Positions 51,461-63,513 of a DNA stretch of 64,000 nucleotides are shown here, piece by piece. The DNA lies in contig JAGGNK010015336.1 in NCBI GenBank assembly GCA_017590115.1, forward strand, positions 682,001 through 746,000. Direction: 5' to 3'. The translations under genes and the position numbers were made by a program. Source of the stretch: Montifringilla adamsi. Taxonomy: Eukaryota; Chordata; Aves; Passeriformes; Passeridae. The notes beneath the pieces were generated by a model. It saw only the letters and a program-made list of their open reading frames with translations. It made no database searches and was not told where the DNA came from. The first letter of the stretch is position 1, and each line of letters begins with the position of its first letter.

Positions 51461-52586
51461 ATAACCTTTTTTTCTGTTATGCAAACTCCAAAACTGTCAA
51501 CTGACTTCTGTCATCCAGGACTTATTGTAGGGATGAAGAAATTTTTCTCAGAAGATTTAGTCTGAATGATTACACAAGAGAGAGATAAACTGGGCTAGAC
51601 AGCAAAAGCAGAACAAAAGAACACAGAGTTTTGGGTGAAAAAGAGCTGAATTTGCTTCATGTTCCTGTAGTAGCCATTGGCTGCTGCATGGCAGTACCCA
51701 ATGAATCAGACTTTCTAATGAGGTGGGAGTCAGTCTTTTGCAAGGATAAACTTTGCATTTACTTTCTCAGGTATTTTTACAGCATAGGGCACGGCTTGTC
51801 ATTTCAAATGATCTGGTTCTCTCTCAGCTGTATGAATTCTTCTGCTCCAATCTTGGCAGTGAGGCACTTGATGTTTATTACTCGGTGCCCGGCACAAACA
51901 TGTGTGTCCTGGGAGGTGAAATAATCACACTCAGAGGGTGCAGCTGGCCTCACACAGGCTGGGGTTAGACTCAGCAATCAGTGTCAGCAGCTGAAGAACA
52001 GATCATCCAACAGCTCTTCTAGAGGGTCAGGGATGGGTGATCGGAAGGATGGAGGTAAATGTGCAGGAACTTCTGAGGAGACTAAGCCCCTGATGGACAA
52101 GTGACATCTGACCTGGCCCACGGCTGGCAGCACCTCTCTCTGAATGGGAGACCACCATGGGGTCACCAAAGTGTCTGCAGCTCAGTGGAAGCTGGAATTA
52201 TATGAACACTTTATAAATACCCAGAGAAAAGACTTCTTCCAGGCCCATAAAAAAGGTTGCTCTAAACAATGTAATATTGAAAGTCAGGAGGACAAAGCAA
52301 TCAGTATAACCACAGAGGGGATTAACAAAACAGATCCTCAGGATCTATTATTGTTGTTCCCAAAAATACCTTCTGTCCCATGTTGATGCCTAAACCTTAT
52401 CACCAGGCTGATTTAAACCCATCCTTTTTGGTCAGCCACATTTAAATCTTTCACACATCAAGCTAATTGTGGTGTCTCCACGTCTCTATGGTATATTTCA
52501 TATTTCTGAAAACTATCTTCTACTTATGACTATACTGTTAGAAGACTCCAAAAAAACCAAAAAATAAAAAACAAAACAAAACAAAA

Positions 52587-52625
<39 letters not shown>

Positions 52626-54922
52626 CACCAACAAATCAAAAAAAAACCCCAAAAAACCGAAACAAACAAACAAACAAAAAAAAAAACCAAACCAAACGAA
52701 GACAAAAACCAAAAAGAAATAAACCACAAACTTGCTACTCTAAATAATATGCAAGCAAGCATCAATACCTAGTCGTGTCTTGCTTCTATTACAATTGACA
52801 TGTTCTTTAAAATAAACTATTATTAAGACATAATTCTAGGAGTACTTGTGTTTCTAACAATCTCTGCTCCCAAAAAGGCTGCACAGCTTTTTTCTTCCTC
52901 AAATCTTTCACATAACTTAAAAAAAACAGAAAAGCAATATATCTGCTCAATGAAACTACAGGGTAAATTCCATTAATTCGCCCAAAAGCAAGACAACAGA
53001 TGAGCACATGAAAGCTCTGAAGTAAAAAGACATTTCCTGGGACAGGCAGCAATGGGAAGAAATTGCAAAGATTCTTGTTAAAATTATTTTTCTTGAACTT
53101 AAATCTAGTTGTCACCAGTGATCCAAGCTGTGAGAATGCTGAAAACTCTTCCCCTAGTCCCACCAATTATCTTCACTTCATTCTATTTATAAACTGTGCT
53201 CATTTGTGCATTGCTTGTACAGAAGAGGAAGGGAACTTGAAGAAGCCAGAGATGGTCAGAACCAGGGCAAACCAATGTGGCATTTATTTTGCTATGAATA
53301 ATATGCAGTGATGAACAGAGACAACGAGTGCCAAAGCACCACATCTTTGTCAAGAATTGAACTTCCAGCTCCTGATCCCTGTCACATTTTCAGGATGCAA
53401 TTTTAGAAAGAATTTTGTGTTATACTTGTAAAGAGTTTGGGGAAAATCACAATGCAGTTTTAGAATGAATTGCCAGTAGTAACATCCCCATGTAACTAAA
53501 AAAAATCTACAAGATTAAGTCTTCTTCCACTGGAATGTGACAATATCTGGTGCAAACACTTCAAGGATGAAGCAAATTTATAAATGAGCTTCAAAACCTG
53601 TGAAGCTCCTGGAAGAAAAAGCAGAACTGAAACACAAAAGCTGAGGGCCAAGACACACAAACTAAATTGAGGCACACAAACTAAAGTGAGGTGCAAGCAA
53701 ATAAGGTTTGGTACAGGATTTTCATGGAGTTACAGTATGGTCAACAGAAGTTCAGGAAAGGAAAATCATCCTTTTAATATGAATTTAAACAAAACAGTTC
53801 TGATCAGGAATCTACATGATCTTAAAAGTGAGCTAAAAGTGCCACAAAATATATTAGAGGTCACAAGAGGAAAAAGGAAGGCAATTTGCTTAAAAGCTGA
53901 AAAAATTAAAGGAAAGCAGAGAATGTGGAATTTGATTTGAGAGGTGAGAGTCACACAGTTTTGGACGTGAAGCCAGAGCTCTTTACCTGATCAAATGATG
54001 AGCTGGAGCCCATGTGTGGAGTGTTTGGTACAGTCAAACACAGAGGATGTTCACTGCAATGATTTCAGTTCACACGGTAGCAGAAGGGTACAAAGAGTGC
54101 CAAGAGGGTCAATTAAGAGCAATTTATGAGCAGCTGAAGGACACTGCCACAAATCTCTCCAACAACCTGAATTCCCCAATGTCTTTCACATCCTGCATCC
54201 AATGCCTGGGCACTACAGTAGCTGAAATAACACTGGGTGAAATAACACACAAGAGCACCTTAACATAAAAACAAAGGCCCAAGTCAAAATGCAAGTGTGA
54301 AAGAAGCTGAGGTTACTCTCCTTGAACTGGATTTGGGAGATTCTTGCTCTGCTGTGGGGAAAAAGTGAAATTCAGACAGCCCAGCTACTGCACCCACAGC
54401 TTCTGTCATTAATACACACTACAGTAAAATTCTTAAATAAGGAACCTTAAATGCTTTTTCTGCCTTTTCTCTAAGAGCTAGGTGAGTCAAAAAGAGATAC
54501 AGCAAGTAAACTACAATAAAATCATACCCTCAACCTCTTAAAATAATTGGTTTTGATGACCACCTCACTGTCCACATTTAATTTTTTTAAAAAGTTCAGA
54601 CAAGTGAAAAATAGAAGAGCCAGCACAGTGCTGTTGTTTGATGTAATACTTGAAGGCAACTATAAACAGATCCACATCAGAGCATTTCCTCTCATCATCT
54701 AATTTCAGACTGGCTGGAGTCCCACACCTGGATGGGAAGTGTGAAGGACACCTGGGCTGATGAGCTGCTGCTGCTGCATGGACCCCACAGATCCAGGGAA
54801 GCTCCAGAGGGGGCTCTGAGCTCAGGTGGGGGGACGTGTGGAGGTGACAGGTGCATATTTACATCCTACCCCTGACTGAGAGCAAATTCCTTTCAAACAG
54901 CAGGGAAGCAGTTTTGTTTCAG
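51461..54922. other. Single-copy non-coding stretch with a long A-rich tract
   Basis: No interspersed repeat is recognised apart from the A-rich tract listed separately. Frames reach about 119 codons (minus, 52807-53166) without a recognisable domain. Minus frames across the A tract are Phe-rich artefacts. Confidence 0.5.
52549..52730. repeat. A-rich tract with (CAAA)n and a 36-A run
   Basis: About 180 bases almost entirely A with C interruptions (ACAAAACAAAAC, AACCAAACC). It contains an uninterrupted run of 36 A at 52588-52623. The tract could be the expanded tail of an old retroposon, but no body precedes it on the plus strand. Base calls and the length of such runs are often unreliable in assemblies. 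Confidence 0.95.
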
Positions 54923-55194
54923 TGAAAGCCACAATCCTAATTTGTCTCTGAGTGAAATGGAAGTGTCAGCCTACCTGAAGAAACAGTCACAGGGTAAAGA
55001 ACTGGTTATGCCTTTCTTGGATACTCCTAAAATGTGGGAATCTGCCTCTCCCACTGCCCCCAGCATGAAAAATCTTTATCAGGAGCACCACACTTCTCCC
55101 ACTGTTACATCTTTGGGACAAAAAAGTAACAATTACTCAAGAAAAAAAGGGAAAGACAATGAAAATGGCTGTGATGCTCTGCATTACCTTCCAG
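54923..55194 (+). CDS. Speculative internal exon (unrecognised protein)
   Basis: A 272-bp segment is open in one forward frame for 90 codons. It is bounded by a fair splice acceptor (TTTTGTTTCAG ending at 54922) and a strong consensus donor (CCAG/GTAAGA at 55194/55195). The frame has no start requirement, as expected for an internal exon, and would leave one base at each end (acceptor phase 2, donor phase 1). The implied peptide is Ser/Lys-rich and polar, with no domain I recognise. Open stretches of this length also arise by chance in 64 kb, and no partner exon was found nearby, so the exon is only a candidate. Confidence 0.15.
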
Positions 55195-56074
55195 GTAAGA
55201 TCCCCCAAGCCAGGTATGTTAAAGAACCTCTACACTGTGGCTCATGATAACAATTTTGCTTTCAAACACACGTGACCAGTCTTCCAAAAAATCATGCAAC
55301 TGGTGTGGTAAACCACTCCTGTAACAAAGCACTCCTGCTCCCATCATTCAACAGCTTTGTCCAATCTTCTCTTCATCACTTCTGCTGATAATAAATCCTC
55401 TGCATATTTCACAAGTAGCTTGGCCACAAAAATATTCACTTAAATAATCAGCAGTGTGATCTCTCCACTGGTACACATGTATTATTCATTACTACGTAAT
55501 CTCAACAGCTTGCTCAACATGCCTGGGGCTTCTTTAACTTCCCACAAAAAGGCTGACAGAGAACTTTTTTCCCATTTTTAAGCACCCACAAATTCAGTTT
55601 AGTCTATATGCTAAAGCTTTTCTCCTTTCTCTTCCCCCAGCTCCTGAGCATAACAAATCACAGGAAAATCCATCAGGAAAAAGTTTGACTAAATGATTTC
55701 TAAATTCATCACCAGACTACAGTTTCAGTCTGTTGTTGGGATATGAGTAAACCTGACTGTGTTTGCACTCTTCTCCTTCTATGTGAATAAAGGACAAAAC
55801 AACTAAATTAAAATTTTGACCTGCTTTCTGCACAGGAATTAAAAATCCCACATGCATGATAGCAAAACCACTTTTCCTTCAAGAAGCAGAAATGTAAAAT
55901 GGGCAAAATCCTTATACAAATACTAAGAATGTGAGTACAATCACAGGAGAAGGGGAAGGACAGAGAAACACGAGAAACTTCCTCCTGTTTAGGACAATCA
56001 GGTTAGCATAGGCATCTTTTTCGAGGAAATATCTCTTGAGTAAAAACAAATCAGTATGACTCACTAGATCTCAC
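55195..56074. other. Single-copy non-coding stretch
   Basis: AT-rich sequence between the candidate exon and the tandem duplication. No repeat family or recognisable frame is seen. Confidence 0.55.
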
Positions 56075-56346
56075 TCACCTTGTAGTCACCAGATGCCTTT
56101 TCACTGCTGAACTTTGGAGCTCTCAAATGTAGATTCAAGCAGGGTAGTGAGTGTTGCCAGGCTCAGAACAGCTTATTTCTACTTGCTACTCATTCCTGCA
56201 ATTGCTGCTTCCTGAGGTCACCTTGTAGTCACCAGATGCCTTTTCACTGCTGAACTTTGGAGCTCTCAAATGTAGATTCAAGCAGGGTAGTGAGTGTTGC
56301 CAGGCTCAGAACAGCTTATTTCTACTTGCAATTGCTGCTTCCTGAG
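56075..56346. repeat. Near-perfect 143-bp tandem duplication
   Basis: Unit 1 begins TCACCTTGTAGTCACC at 56075 and unit 2 repeats the same start at 56218. The two units match base for base, except that unit 2 lacks 13 bases present in unit 1 (TACTCATTCCTGC, after ACTTGC). That gap is flanked by TGC on both sides, as expected for a microhomology deletion. No mobile-element signature is seen in the unit, and the lack of substitutions suggests a recent event or an assembly artefact. Confidence 0.97.
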
Positions 56347-59108
56347 CTAAACTCATCATATGAGCCACACTAAAACAACTCACCAGAATACCTGCCCCAA
56401 AGCTCTGCAGTAACTGATTCCTGTTGTTGCAAAGGAAACCAGGCTGCAAAGCAAGGCTTTTCTTGAGAATGAATGCCATTTTTTCCTCCTTTCCTTACTT
56501 TAACTGCATCTTTGTCTTCCCCAGCTAGGACCATGTGAGTGCTGGCCTTCAGCTCAGTGACCTTGACATTCCACTGTGCCACATTATTTCCCCATGGATA
56601 ACATGTTTTCTTCTAAGCCTCATGGGATGAAGCATTCTGGGCTGCTACCTCCAAAAAAATTATTTTCTTTCCCATCCCTTTTCATTGCCCAGTAGCTCAG
56701 ACAGAAGCCAAAACAGTATTTCCAAATAACTTTCCACGTGCTGCCAATCTGTCGTGTCCCAGCATGGCTGAGCAAGTGTGTGAGGATTGACTCTGCACCT
56801 CTACACTGCCTTTAGTGTTCTCATACACCAGTCAATAAGCAATTCACTCACATGCACATACTAAAATGACATTGATAAAAAGCTCATGAATGTGATTCAA
56901 AAGCAATTGAACAGGTGAACAGCCAGGTGCCAGCTGTGTGCAGCCCATGAGAAGAAACATGAAGCATCTTCTCAAAAGCCTAAGTCTAGATTCTACTGGC
57001 AAATGGATTTTCAGGAGGTTTTTTGCCTTTTGAATTTATTTCTAAATTCAAAATAGCTATTTTTTATTAGCCATCAATAATGCAGGATGCCTCTGAAATA
57101 ACAGTTATTCTTTCCATTCCACTATGAAAAGTGCCAAGAATAAATCCTTCCATTTTTTATGATAACCGAGTAATGGAAAAATTCTACTATCCCAAAGCAT
57201 ATTGCACTGAATCTCACTAACTCACTGATTCCAGCAAAGAAGCCTTTCAATGACAGCTCAAAGTCATTATGGCCAATCAGACAAAAAAACCCAAAGTAAT
57301 TCTAAAAATCAGAGCCTGTGTTTATGGTCTGTCAATTAACAGATGACCAGGTTTTTGAACAGGTATTAAGTATATATTCTGACTTGCTTTTAAAACTAAA
57401 AAGACCTCTTGTTGATTAAATTAACATCCTCCAGTATTTGATATAAAGGCTTGAACATTGTTTTAGCACATATGACAGTTCAGGTCAGGTCCCAAGGAAG
57501 CAGGTTGTGAAATTCACATCAGTGACAAAAATAACTGGGTCTGTAACACACCTTGAGAACTGCCAGAAATGCATGATTCTTATGAAGAAGCGTGATCTTT
57601 TTAAGCATGACTTTTGATGTCGTACAGCACTGCCCCATATGTCCAACCAAATGCCATTTTTAAACCCTGAGGATATATTTAGCACCACATACATCATCCT
57701 ACTGTCGTCATTTCACTGAACAAAGCAAAAGACAGGATCATGCTAAATGATGCAGCCTCAGCTTGTGTCAGGAGCACAGCAGTGAAAGGACTGCAATACC
57801 AGTGATGGCTAAAATGCAGCCAAGTAAGCTGAGGAAATCAGATGGCATGATAGATATCAATGGATTTGAATAGTGAAGTCAAGAATAAGGAATGGAAACA
57901 TAAAACACGCTGACATACGAACTGTATCTGCTCCTGACTAATCTCTGCTCCCCTGCCATTCGCATAAGGCACCATCTGATCTTTCAAGTTCCTGCATGCG
58001 TGATGAGCTCTTGGCTACAGCCTGGGCTGGCACAGCCAAATCTTTGTGATTCCACCTGGGCAGGACAGAATGCAAGTTATCACTTCCGACTGGCACCATT
58101 TCCTATGCCCAGAGTGACCCTGCATGACAACTCTATGCCTCATTACACCAGCCAAGAAATTAATGTACACTACCAGCCCTGCAAAGCTTACTGTCATCTC
58201 AGCAAAAGCTTGAATTATTTACCACAATTAAGAACAACTGATGAGTTTTGGGTTTGTTTTTTTTTTTTTTTTTATTTTTAAGAGTAACATTTAGTAAAGA
58301 ATAAAACATAACTGTTTTGGAAAAAAATACAGATCTCTCTTGTTATTCTGTACTCGATGTCCATCACAACAAATCATTTGTTCATCTCACCTTTCTGCTA
58401 ATAAACTGCCTTTCTAATGTCTTTGGAGCCTCATCAATCACTTTGTACTGGTTTGTAAAGGATGAGACCCCCTTTCCCCAACAAACTCGAGTGCACAATC
58501 CTTTACTGCACAAAGGAGAACCAAAAAACAAATCCAACTAATTCAGCCTGCACTGAAGGACAGAAGCAAGCAAAACAGCTCTTGGCATGTACCCGAGTCT
58601 TAAAGTAGGTTTTAGAATGTGAGTTTTGTTCAGTTTTTAGGGAGGTCTAGAAGATACTTAGACACACTTCAGAGAGATGCTTCACTATCGGATACTGCTG
58701 ATCAATCCTAAGGGAATAATTTTGTTTTTACCATTTACTCACAACAAAAACCAGTTTTTGTGTTGAGCAGTATAAACAAAAATATCTTCTAGTAAAGAAG
58801 CAGCAGAGTGAGCCAGCTTTAAAACCAGGAGTTTGAGTGGAAAGCAAAGCACAGCCAGGGCCTTTTGCAGGAGTCCTTGATGCACTTCAAGTGTCCACAT
58901 CAGACAGCTGCTCTTCTGTTCAGAGCTTTCCCTAAGACACAAAATAACCTGTCTAAGCTGCTAAAACCCACCAGAGCAAACAGGAGAAATGCCAAAGGAT
59001 GTGTGTGCTCTGCCACTCCATCCTCTCCGTCACAAGGTCACCTTCACTAAGCAAAAGCAGTTAAGCACTGGGGTTAATTTGGACCTACAAATAGTTGCTG
59101 CCAAACGC
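56347..59108. other. Single-copy non-coding stretch
   Basis: AT-rich DNA with a 17-T run at 58257-58273. Frames are under 95 codons and overlap across strands. No repeat family is recognised. Confidence 0.55.
58257..58273. repeat. Poly(T) run, 17 bases
   Basis: Uninterrupted T followed by ATTTTTAAG, which on the minus strand reads CTTAAAAATAAA and then poly(A). That arrangement could be the end of a minus-strand retroposed transcript, but no parent sequence is recognised downstream. Confidence 0.8.
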
Positions 59109-59225
59109 AAAATTATTAAGATTGGAAAAGACCTCTAAGATCACTGAGTCCAAACATCAGCCTAGCAATTCCAGGTCCACCACTAAATCATGTCCCTAAG
59201 TACCACATCCATACCAACCAGACAA
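59109..59225 (-). repeat. CR1 LINE, third 3'-end type, short fragment
   Basis: The left edge ATTATTAAGATTGGAAAAGA, followed by CCTCTAAGATCACTGAGTCC and CCACTAAATCATGTCCCTAA, matches the CR1 subfamilies whose reverse-complemented tail reads ATTAAGGTTGGAAAAGACC. It lies on the minus strand. Similarity fades near 59225, so only about 115 bases are recognised. It is diverged. Confidence 0.85.
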
Positions 59226-60076
59226 ATTCTTCAGATTCTTCCCAAGTTCAATAGCATTTGGGGTCCTTTTCTTCAAATTTTTGTAAAACTGATAGATCTT
59301 TAAATGACATTTGAGTCCTTCCCCACTATTTTTATATTTGGGGTTGGTTACCTGATAGGTTAAAATATGGTGAGAGTGAAAGAGATAAGCAAAAGCCTAA
59401 TTCCACAGGGATCAGTCAAAACAGACTAATAAATGCAGGGAATAACTAGTGAATTCATAGTACAGGTGTACAAGAATGGGATTCTGCTCTCAGCTGAGAC
59501 AACTGCCTAAAGACTTGACATTAAATGAAATTTCTTCTCACATAAATCACTTCAGTCAGAAAACACATGCACCTTTCAAATATTTGGAAAGGAAGCAGTT
59601 AATTTTGTTTTATTACTTGAATGTCCCAATTAAGACATTTCTACTAAATTAGCAAGGAATTTTCAGTATTGATTTGGGGGATTATTGTCAGCATTAGCTT
59701 GATACACACTTCATCCAGTTCTTCAAATCCAACATTATCAAGGTTAGACTAAAAACAAAATCCATAGTTAGACTTTCTTGAATTTTTACTGTATCAAGGA
59801 AGGGAAAATGCTTCTCTCTTTTCTCCCCATGACAGGCACTTTATTTCCCTTGAGCATTTTCAGAGGAAAAAAAAAAAAAGAAAAAAAGGAAAAAAAAAGG
59901 TTATTTTCATAGAATTGTCTAACATAGCAAGCTCATTTTTGGAGCCCAGCTCTGCCCAAATGACAAGCTAGGCCAAGCCACTCACCTGTTTCTCTGGACA
60001 AATCTGTTCTCATCACCAAGAATTTTCTGGTCCATAACAGATCATTGTGCTGTGACAAGTTGGGAGATCATGAACT
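59226..60076. other. Single-copy spacer with an A-rich run
   Basis: AT-rich spacer holding an A/G-rich run at 59864-59900. No gene or interspersed repeat is recognised. Confidence 0.5.
59864..59900. repeat. Poly(A)-rich run
   Basis: Nearly continuous A with a few G interruptions. Purine-only, about 37 bases. Confidence 0.9.
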
Positions 60077-60253
60077 CACAGACCTTAAATGGTTTGGGTT
60101 GGAAAGGACATTCAAGATCACCTCATTCCAACCCCTGCCATGCCAGGGACACCTTCCACTACCCCAGGTGGCTCCAAGCTCCATCCAGCCTGGCCTTGGA
60201 CACTTCCAGGGATGGGGCAGCCACAGCTTCTCTTGGCAACCTGGTCCAGTGCT
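60077..60253 (-). repeat. CR1 LINE, about 175-bp 3' end
   Basis: AAATGGTTTGGGTTGGAAAG is followed by ACCCCTGCCATGCCAGGGAC, CCATCCAGCCTGGCCTTGG and CAGGGATGGGGCAGCCACAG, up to CCTGGTCCAGTGC. This is a minus-strand CR1 truncated at its 5' end. It belongs to the same tail type as the copies at 36.7 and 39.5 kb. Confidence 0.93.
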
Positions 60254-60626
60254 AAATCACAGCACACCAGATAATTCAGGGAATTTCATGATTTCACAGG
60301 GCTTGTGTCTGCAGGGAAATATCCCTCCTGCTGGCTTTCTGGCCTGGGAGTTTCTCTTAAAACTTTTGACATGCATGTGAGATCACCCCTGAGGGGCAGG
60401 TTACCCACTACATCCTCTGTTACCTGCTGCTATAATTAAACAAAACCTCTGTTTCTTCTTCTCAGGACTTGCCTTGCAGAGTTTTCTGGGCAATGGAATC
60501 CCCAGAGTTCCACAGCTGCTCATTCTCTGCTTACACCTCTGACACACCTCAGGGGACTTGGAATTCTGCTCTTCCTGTAAGTGAGAGAAACCCCAACTAC
60601 AAAAAAACCCCTTCATACTAATACAG

Positions 60627-60670
<44 letters not shown>

Positions 60671-61907
60671 AAAAAGAAAGGAAAAAAAAAAAAAAGATAG
60701 ATTAGGTTCTCAATCACAGAGAGAAATGACTGAGAACTGCCACCAGTGCCCAGGTCCCAGCACACCTGAGGTTCACATGAAGGTCTCCCATCTCAATTCA
60801 CACTTATCATCATCTTGGCAATCTCTTTGCAATCTCTGCAAGGCTTCAGGGGTGAAACACCTAAATTTAAATTGGAAGAGCTGCAGAGCAAACAAGGGAT
60901 GAAAGTAGGGCAAATCAAGGAAAATCTCTAATAGAAGTGGGAATGAGAGGATAGTCAGTTTAGAGATTGGCAACACTGCGTACCAGGTACATTGTCAGAA
61001 AAACCACCAATGATAGCAGCAATTGCCAAATATTCCAATTATTTCTGCCACCAGACAGCACAAATAACAAATAACTGAAAACTAAAGTAAAGAATCTAAG
61101 CATAGGAATCATCTTCTGGTCGTGACTGCCAGTTCCTTCAGATAACAAGGGTTGAAAATTTCAGGACACGAGAATAATTTCTAGGGAGTCAGACTGACAC
61201 CTGGGGCTTCAGATAGAGAATATATTCACAGCAGGAAGGGTGGAAGGGCAGAGCACAGCTGATAGTCTAAGATACACAATTTTTTTCCTGTAGCACAAAT
61301 ATTTAGATATGCTACCCAGAGTGCCCAGACCCAGAAAAACATTCTTTATTGAGTGTGGCTTGATTTACTCTGAATCTAAATACATTTTCTCTTGTTATGC
61401 TATAAAACTGAATATTGAGAATACAACAGCACTGCAAGACAAAAGCACAAGTACTGCATGTACCATTTACCTTGTGTATATACATTGCCTCTGTGTGACA
61501 AGATGACATCTACTTTTTAATCTCATTCTGGGAAGTATGAAATATTTAAAGCATGGTCAACCCTTCCATCCTAACTACAGCAAAGTGAGATGTCCCATGA
61601 TGGATTCTGTTCTCCTCCTATCAGTTCTTTTGTTACACCTTTGCTGACGAAGCTTCCAAGACCTTACCAACATCCCTTCTGAAGCCCCCACTCCTGTTTG
61701 GAGAAGTTCCAGGATTCAGGGTAGCATTTTACAAACATGGGACATCACTGCTTTGGGAGTAACATGCTGAGATGAAACACTTCATCTGTGTTTGGACAAT
61801 ACTTAATCACTGTAACTCAGAGCTGCCTGTGCCACAGCAGTGTGCAAGGTATCACACAACTGATCCTGATTTTTAACCATGAGAACATGTTTAGCAAGAA
61901 GACATGT
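60254..61907. other. Single-copy stretch with a long A tract
   Basis: No gene is recognised. The stretch contains the A tract at 60627-60695 listed separately. Frames are under 72 codons. Confidence 0.5.
60627..60695. repeat. Long poly(A) tract with G interruptions
   Basis: A run of 31 A (60627-60657) followed by two further A runs broken by G/GG, purine-only for about 69 bases. No retroposon body is recognised immediately upstream. Homopolymer length may be unreliable. Confidence 0.95.
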
Positions 61908-62142
61908 GAGGAAATGTTTAGGCTGGATATTAGGAAAAGGTTCTTCACCCAGAGGATATCTGAGCATTGAACAGGCTCCCCAAGGAATTGGTCACAGCAC
62001 AAAGACTGACAGAGCTTAAGGAGCATTTGGACAATGCTCTTGGGCACATGCTGTGACTCTTGGGGTGTCCTGTGAAGGGGCAGGAGTTGGACCCAATGGT
62101 CCCTGTGGGTCTCTTCCAACTCAGGATATTCTATGATCCTAT
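61908..62142 (+). repeat. CR1 LINE, about 235-bp 3' end with end of ORF2
   Basis: The forward frame reads FRLDIRKRFFTQR at about 61918-61956, a hallmark of the CR1 ORF2 C-terminus. It is followed by the CR1 3' UTR blocks GAGCATTTGGACAATGCTCT, GGGGTGTCCTGTGAAGGGGC and CTTCCAACTCAGGATATTCT, ending in ATGATCCTAT. The copy is on the plus strand and 5'-truncated near 61908. It is of the same tail type as the minus-strand copy at 48928-49270. Confidence 0.95.
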
Positions 62143-63463
62143 ATAAACCACTCTTGCTTCATTCTACATTTATCTGCTGGTCAAACTTTGCTGGCTTCTA
62201 AGCCTTGTCCCATGCCTTCAGAAGCTTTTTCTTTTTTTTCCCAGTAGAACACATTCAATTTTTGCTCTTGCCCCTCCAGATGCACATGCCATCAGATAAG
62301 GACTCTTCTCAGGCCATTGACAAAGAAATTAATGCCAAAATTCTTACGTTTTATATGAACTTTTGCTGAAAACAGGTTCTGAAGCACTTTAAACACTTCA
62401 AACTGATTGCATAAACTATAAAACAAATTCTGCCCTTCATTTGATATATAAAAAGTTCTGCTTCTATTAGAACTGGGGCATAAACCATGGTGATATGGTG
62501 AATTTCAAGGGTTGGATGCAACATGTAGAGGATAGTTAGATGTCTATTCAGAAAAGACACCCTCATTTTCTCTTGGGAGCTCTCCTGTATCCCCAGGGGA
62601 GTTAAAACAAAGCCTGCTTACTTCAATCAGTCATTGCTGAATAATGGAACATGTGAAGAGATCCCTGGATAAATTTTAAGGAAAAAGTCCCACTCCTCTG
62701 GATATTTAAGGACATTTCAACTGTATTATTTTGGGTTCCTGACTTTAATATGTTTTTTAAAAAAATCACAATTTTAAAAATAAAATTCAAATCAAAAATG
62801 AAAAGGCTTTGGTTTCATTATTAAGGATTAGATAAATTACCTAATAGTCTGAAGTGCTGAGCATCCAGCAAGTCCCAAAATATTGTTTGGCACTGGACTG
62901 ACCGTAATTTCTACATTAATTTAGGAACAGAACTGCCTGGGGTTGTGTTTTGGGTGAGTTTTGTTCAAGTCCCTGGGCAACTTCACAGTACAAAAGATTT
63001 TACCATTCATAATTCAGCACTACAATATTGGAGAAATTTATTTACATTAATCTGTTTGTAAACTTAAAAAAATCCAATGCTACCAGTGGAGTCCTTATGA
63101 TTAACACAGTTGTGTCATACTTATGGAATTGCTGCCTTCTATACTTGAAAATCAGTCAGGCAAAGCCAAATAACACAGTAAGATCAACATTACAACTGAA
63201 AAAAAAACCAACCCAAACTGAAACAAACACCAAACCAGAAATAAAATGCACATGACTACCAAAAAGCCAGTAAATAGCCCATAGAAATGGTGGCTCCAGG
63301 GGATGCTGCCATCTACAGTTTGCCTTATTTAGGATTAGCTGATACACAAAAATGACTGCAAACTTGCCTGAAGAAAGGATATTTAATGGTTTTAACTAGC
63401 CATGTGAACACGTTTTGAAAAGCACCAGGTTGTGTAGAAGCACTTATGAGCATTATGGCAATT
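62143..63463. other. Single-copy non-coding stretch
   Basis: AT-rich sequence with short A/T runs. No repeat family and no frame above about 75 codons. Confidence 0.55.
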
Positions 63464-63513
63464 TTATGGTTGGACTCAAGGGTCTTTTCCAACCTGAACG
63501 ATTCCATGATTCT
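63464..63513 (+). repeat. CR1 LINE, extreme 3' tail
   Basis: TATGGTTGGACTCAAGGGTC, then TTTTCCAACCTGAACGATTC and CATGATTCT, match the forward tail of the CR1 type also seen in reverse at 59109. Only about 50 bases remain, which is short even for CR1. Confidence 0.8.

Noticed and set aside
52530..52765. Phe-rich minus frames suggesting membrane segments
   Set aside because: They are produced by the A-rich tract read on the opposite strand.
60045..60380. 111-codon forward frame
   Set aside because: It is mainly antisense translation of the CR1 copy at 60077-60253.
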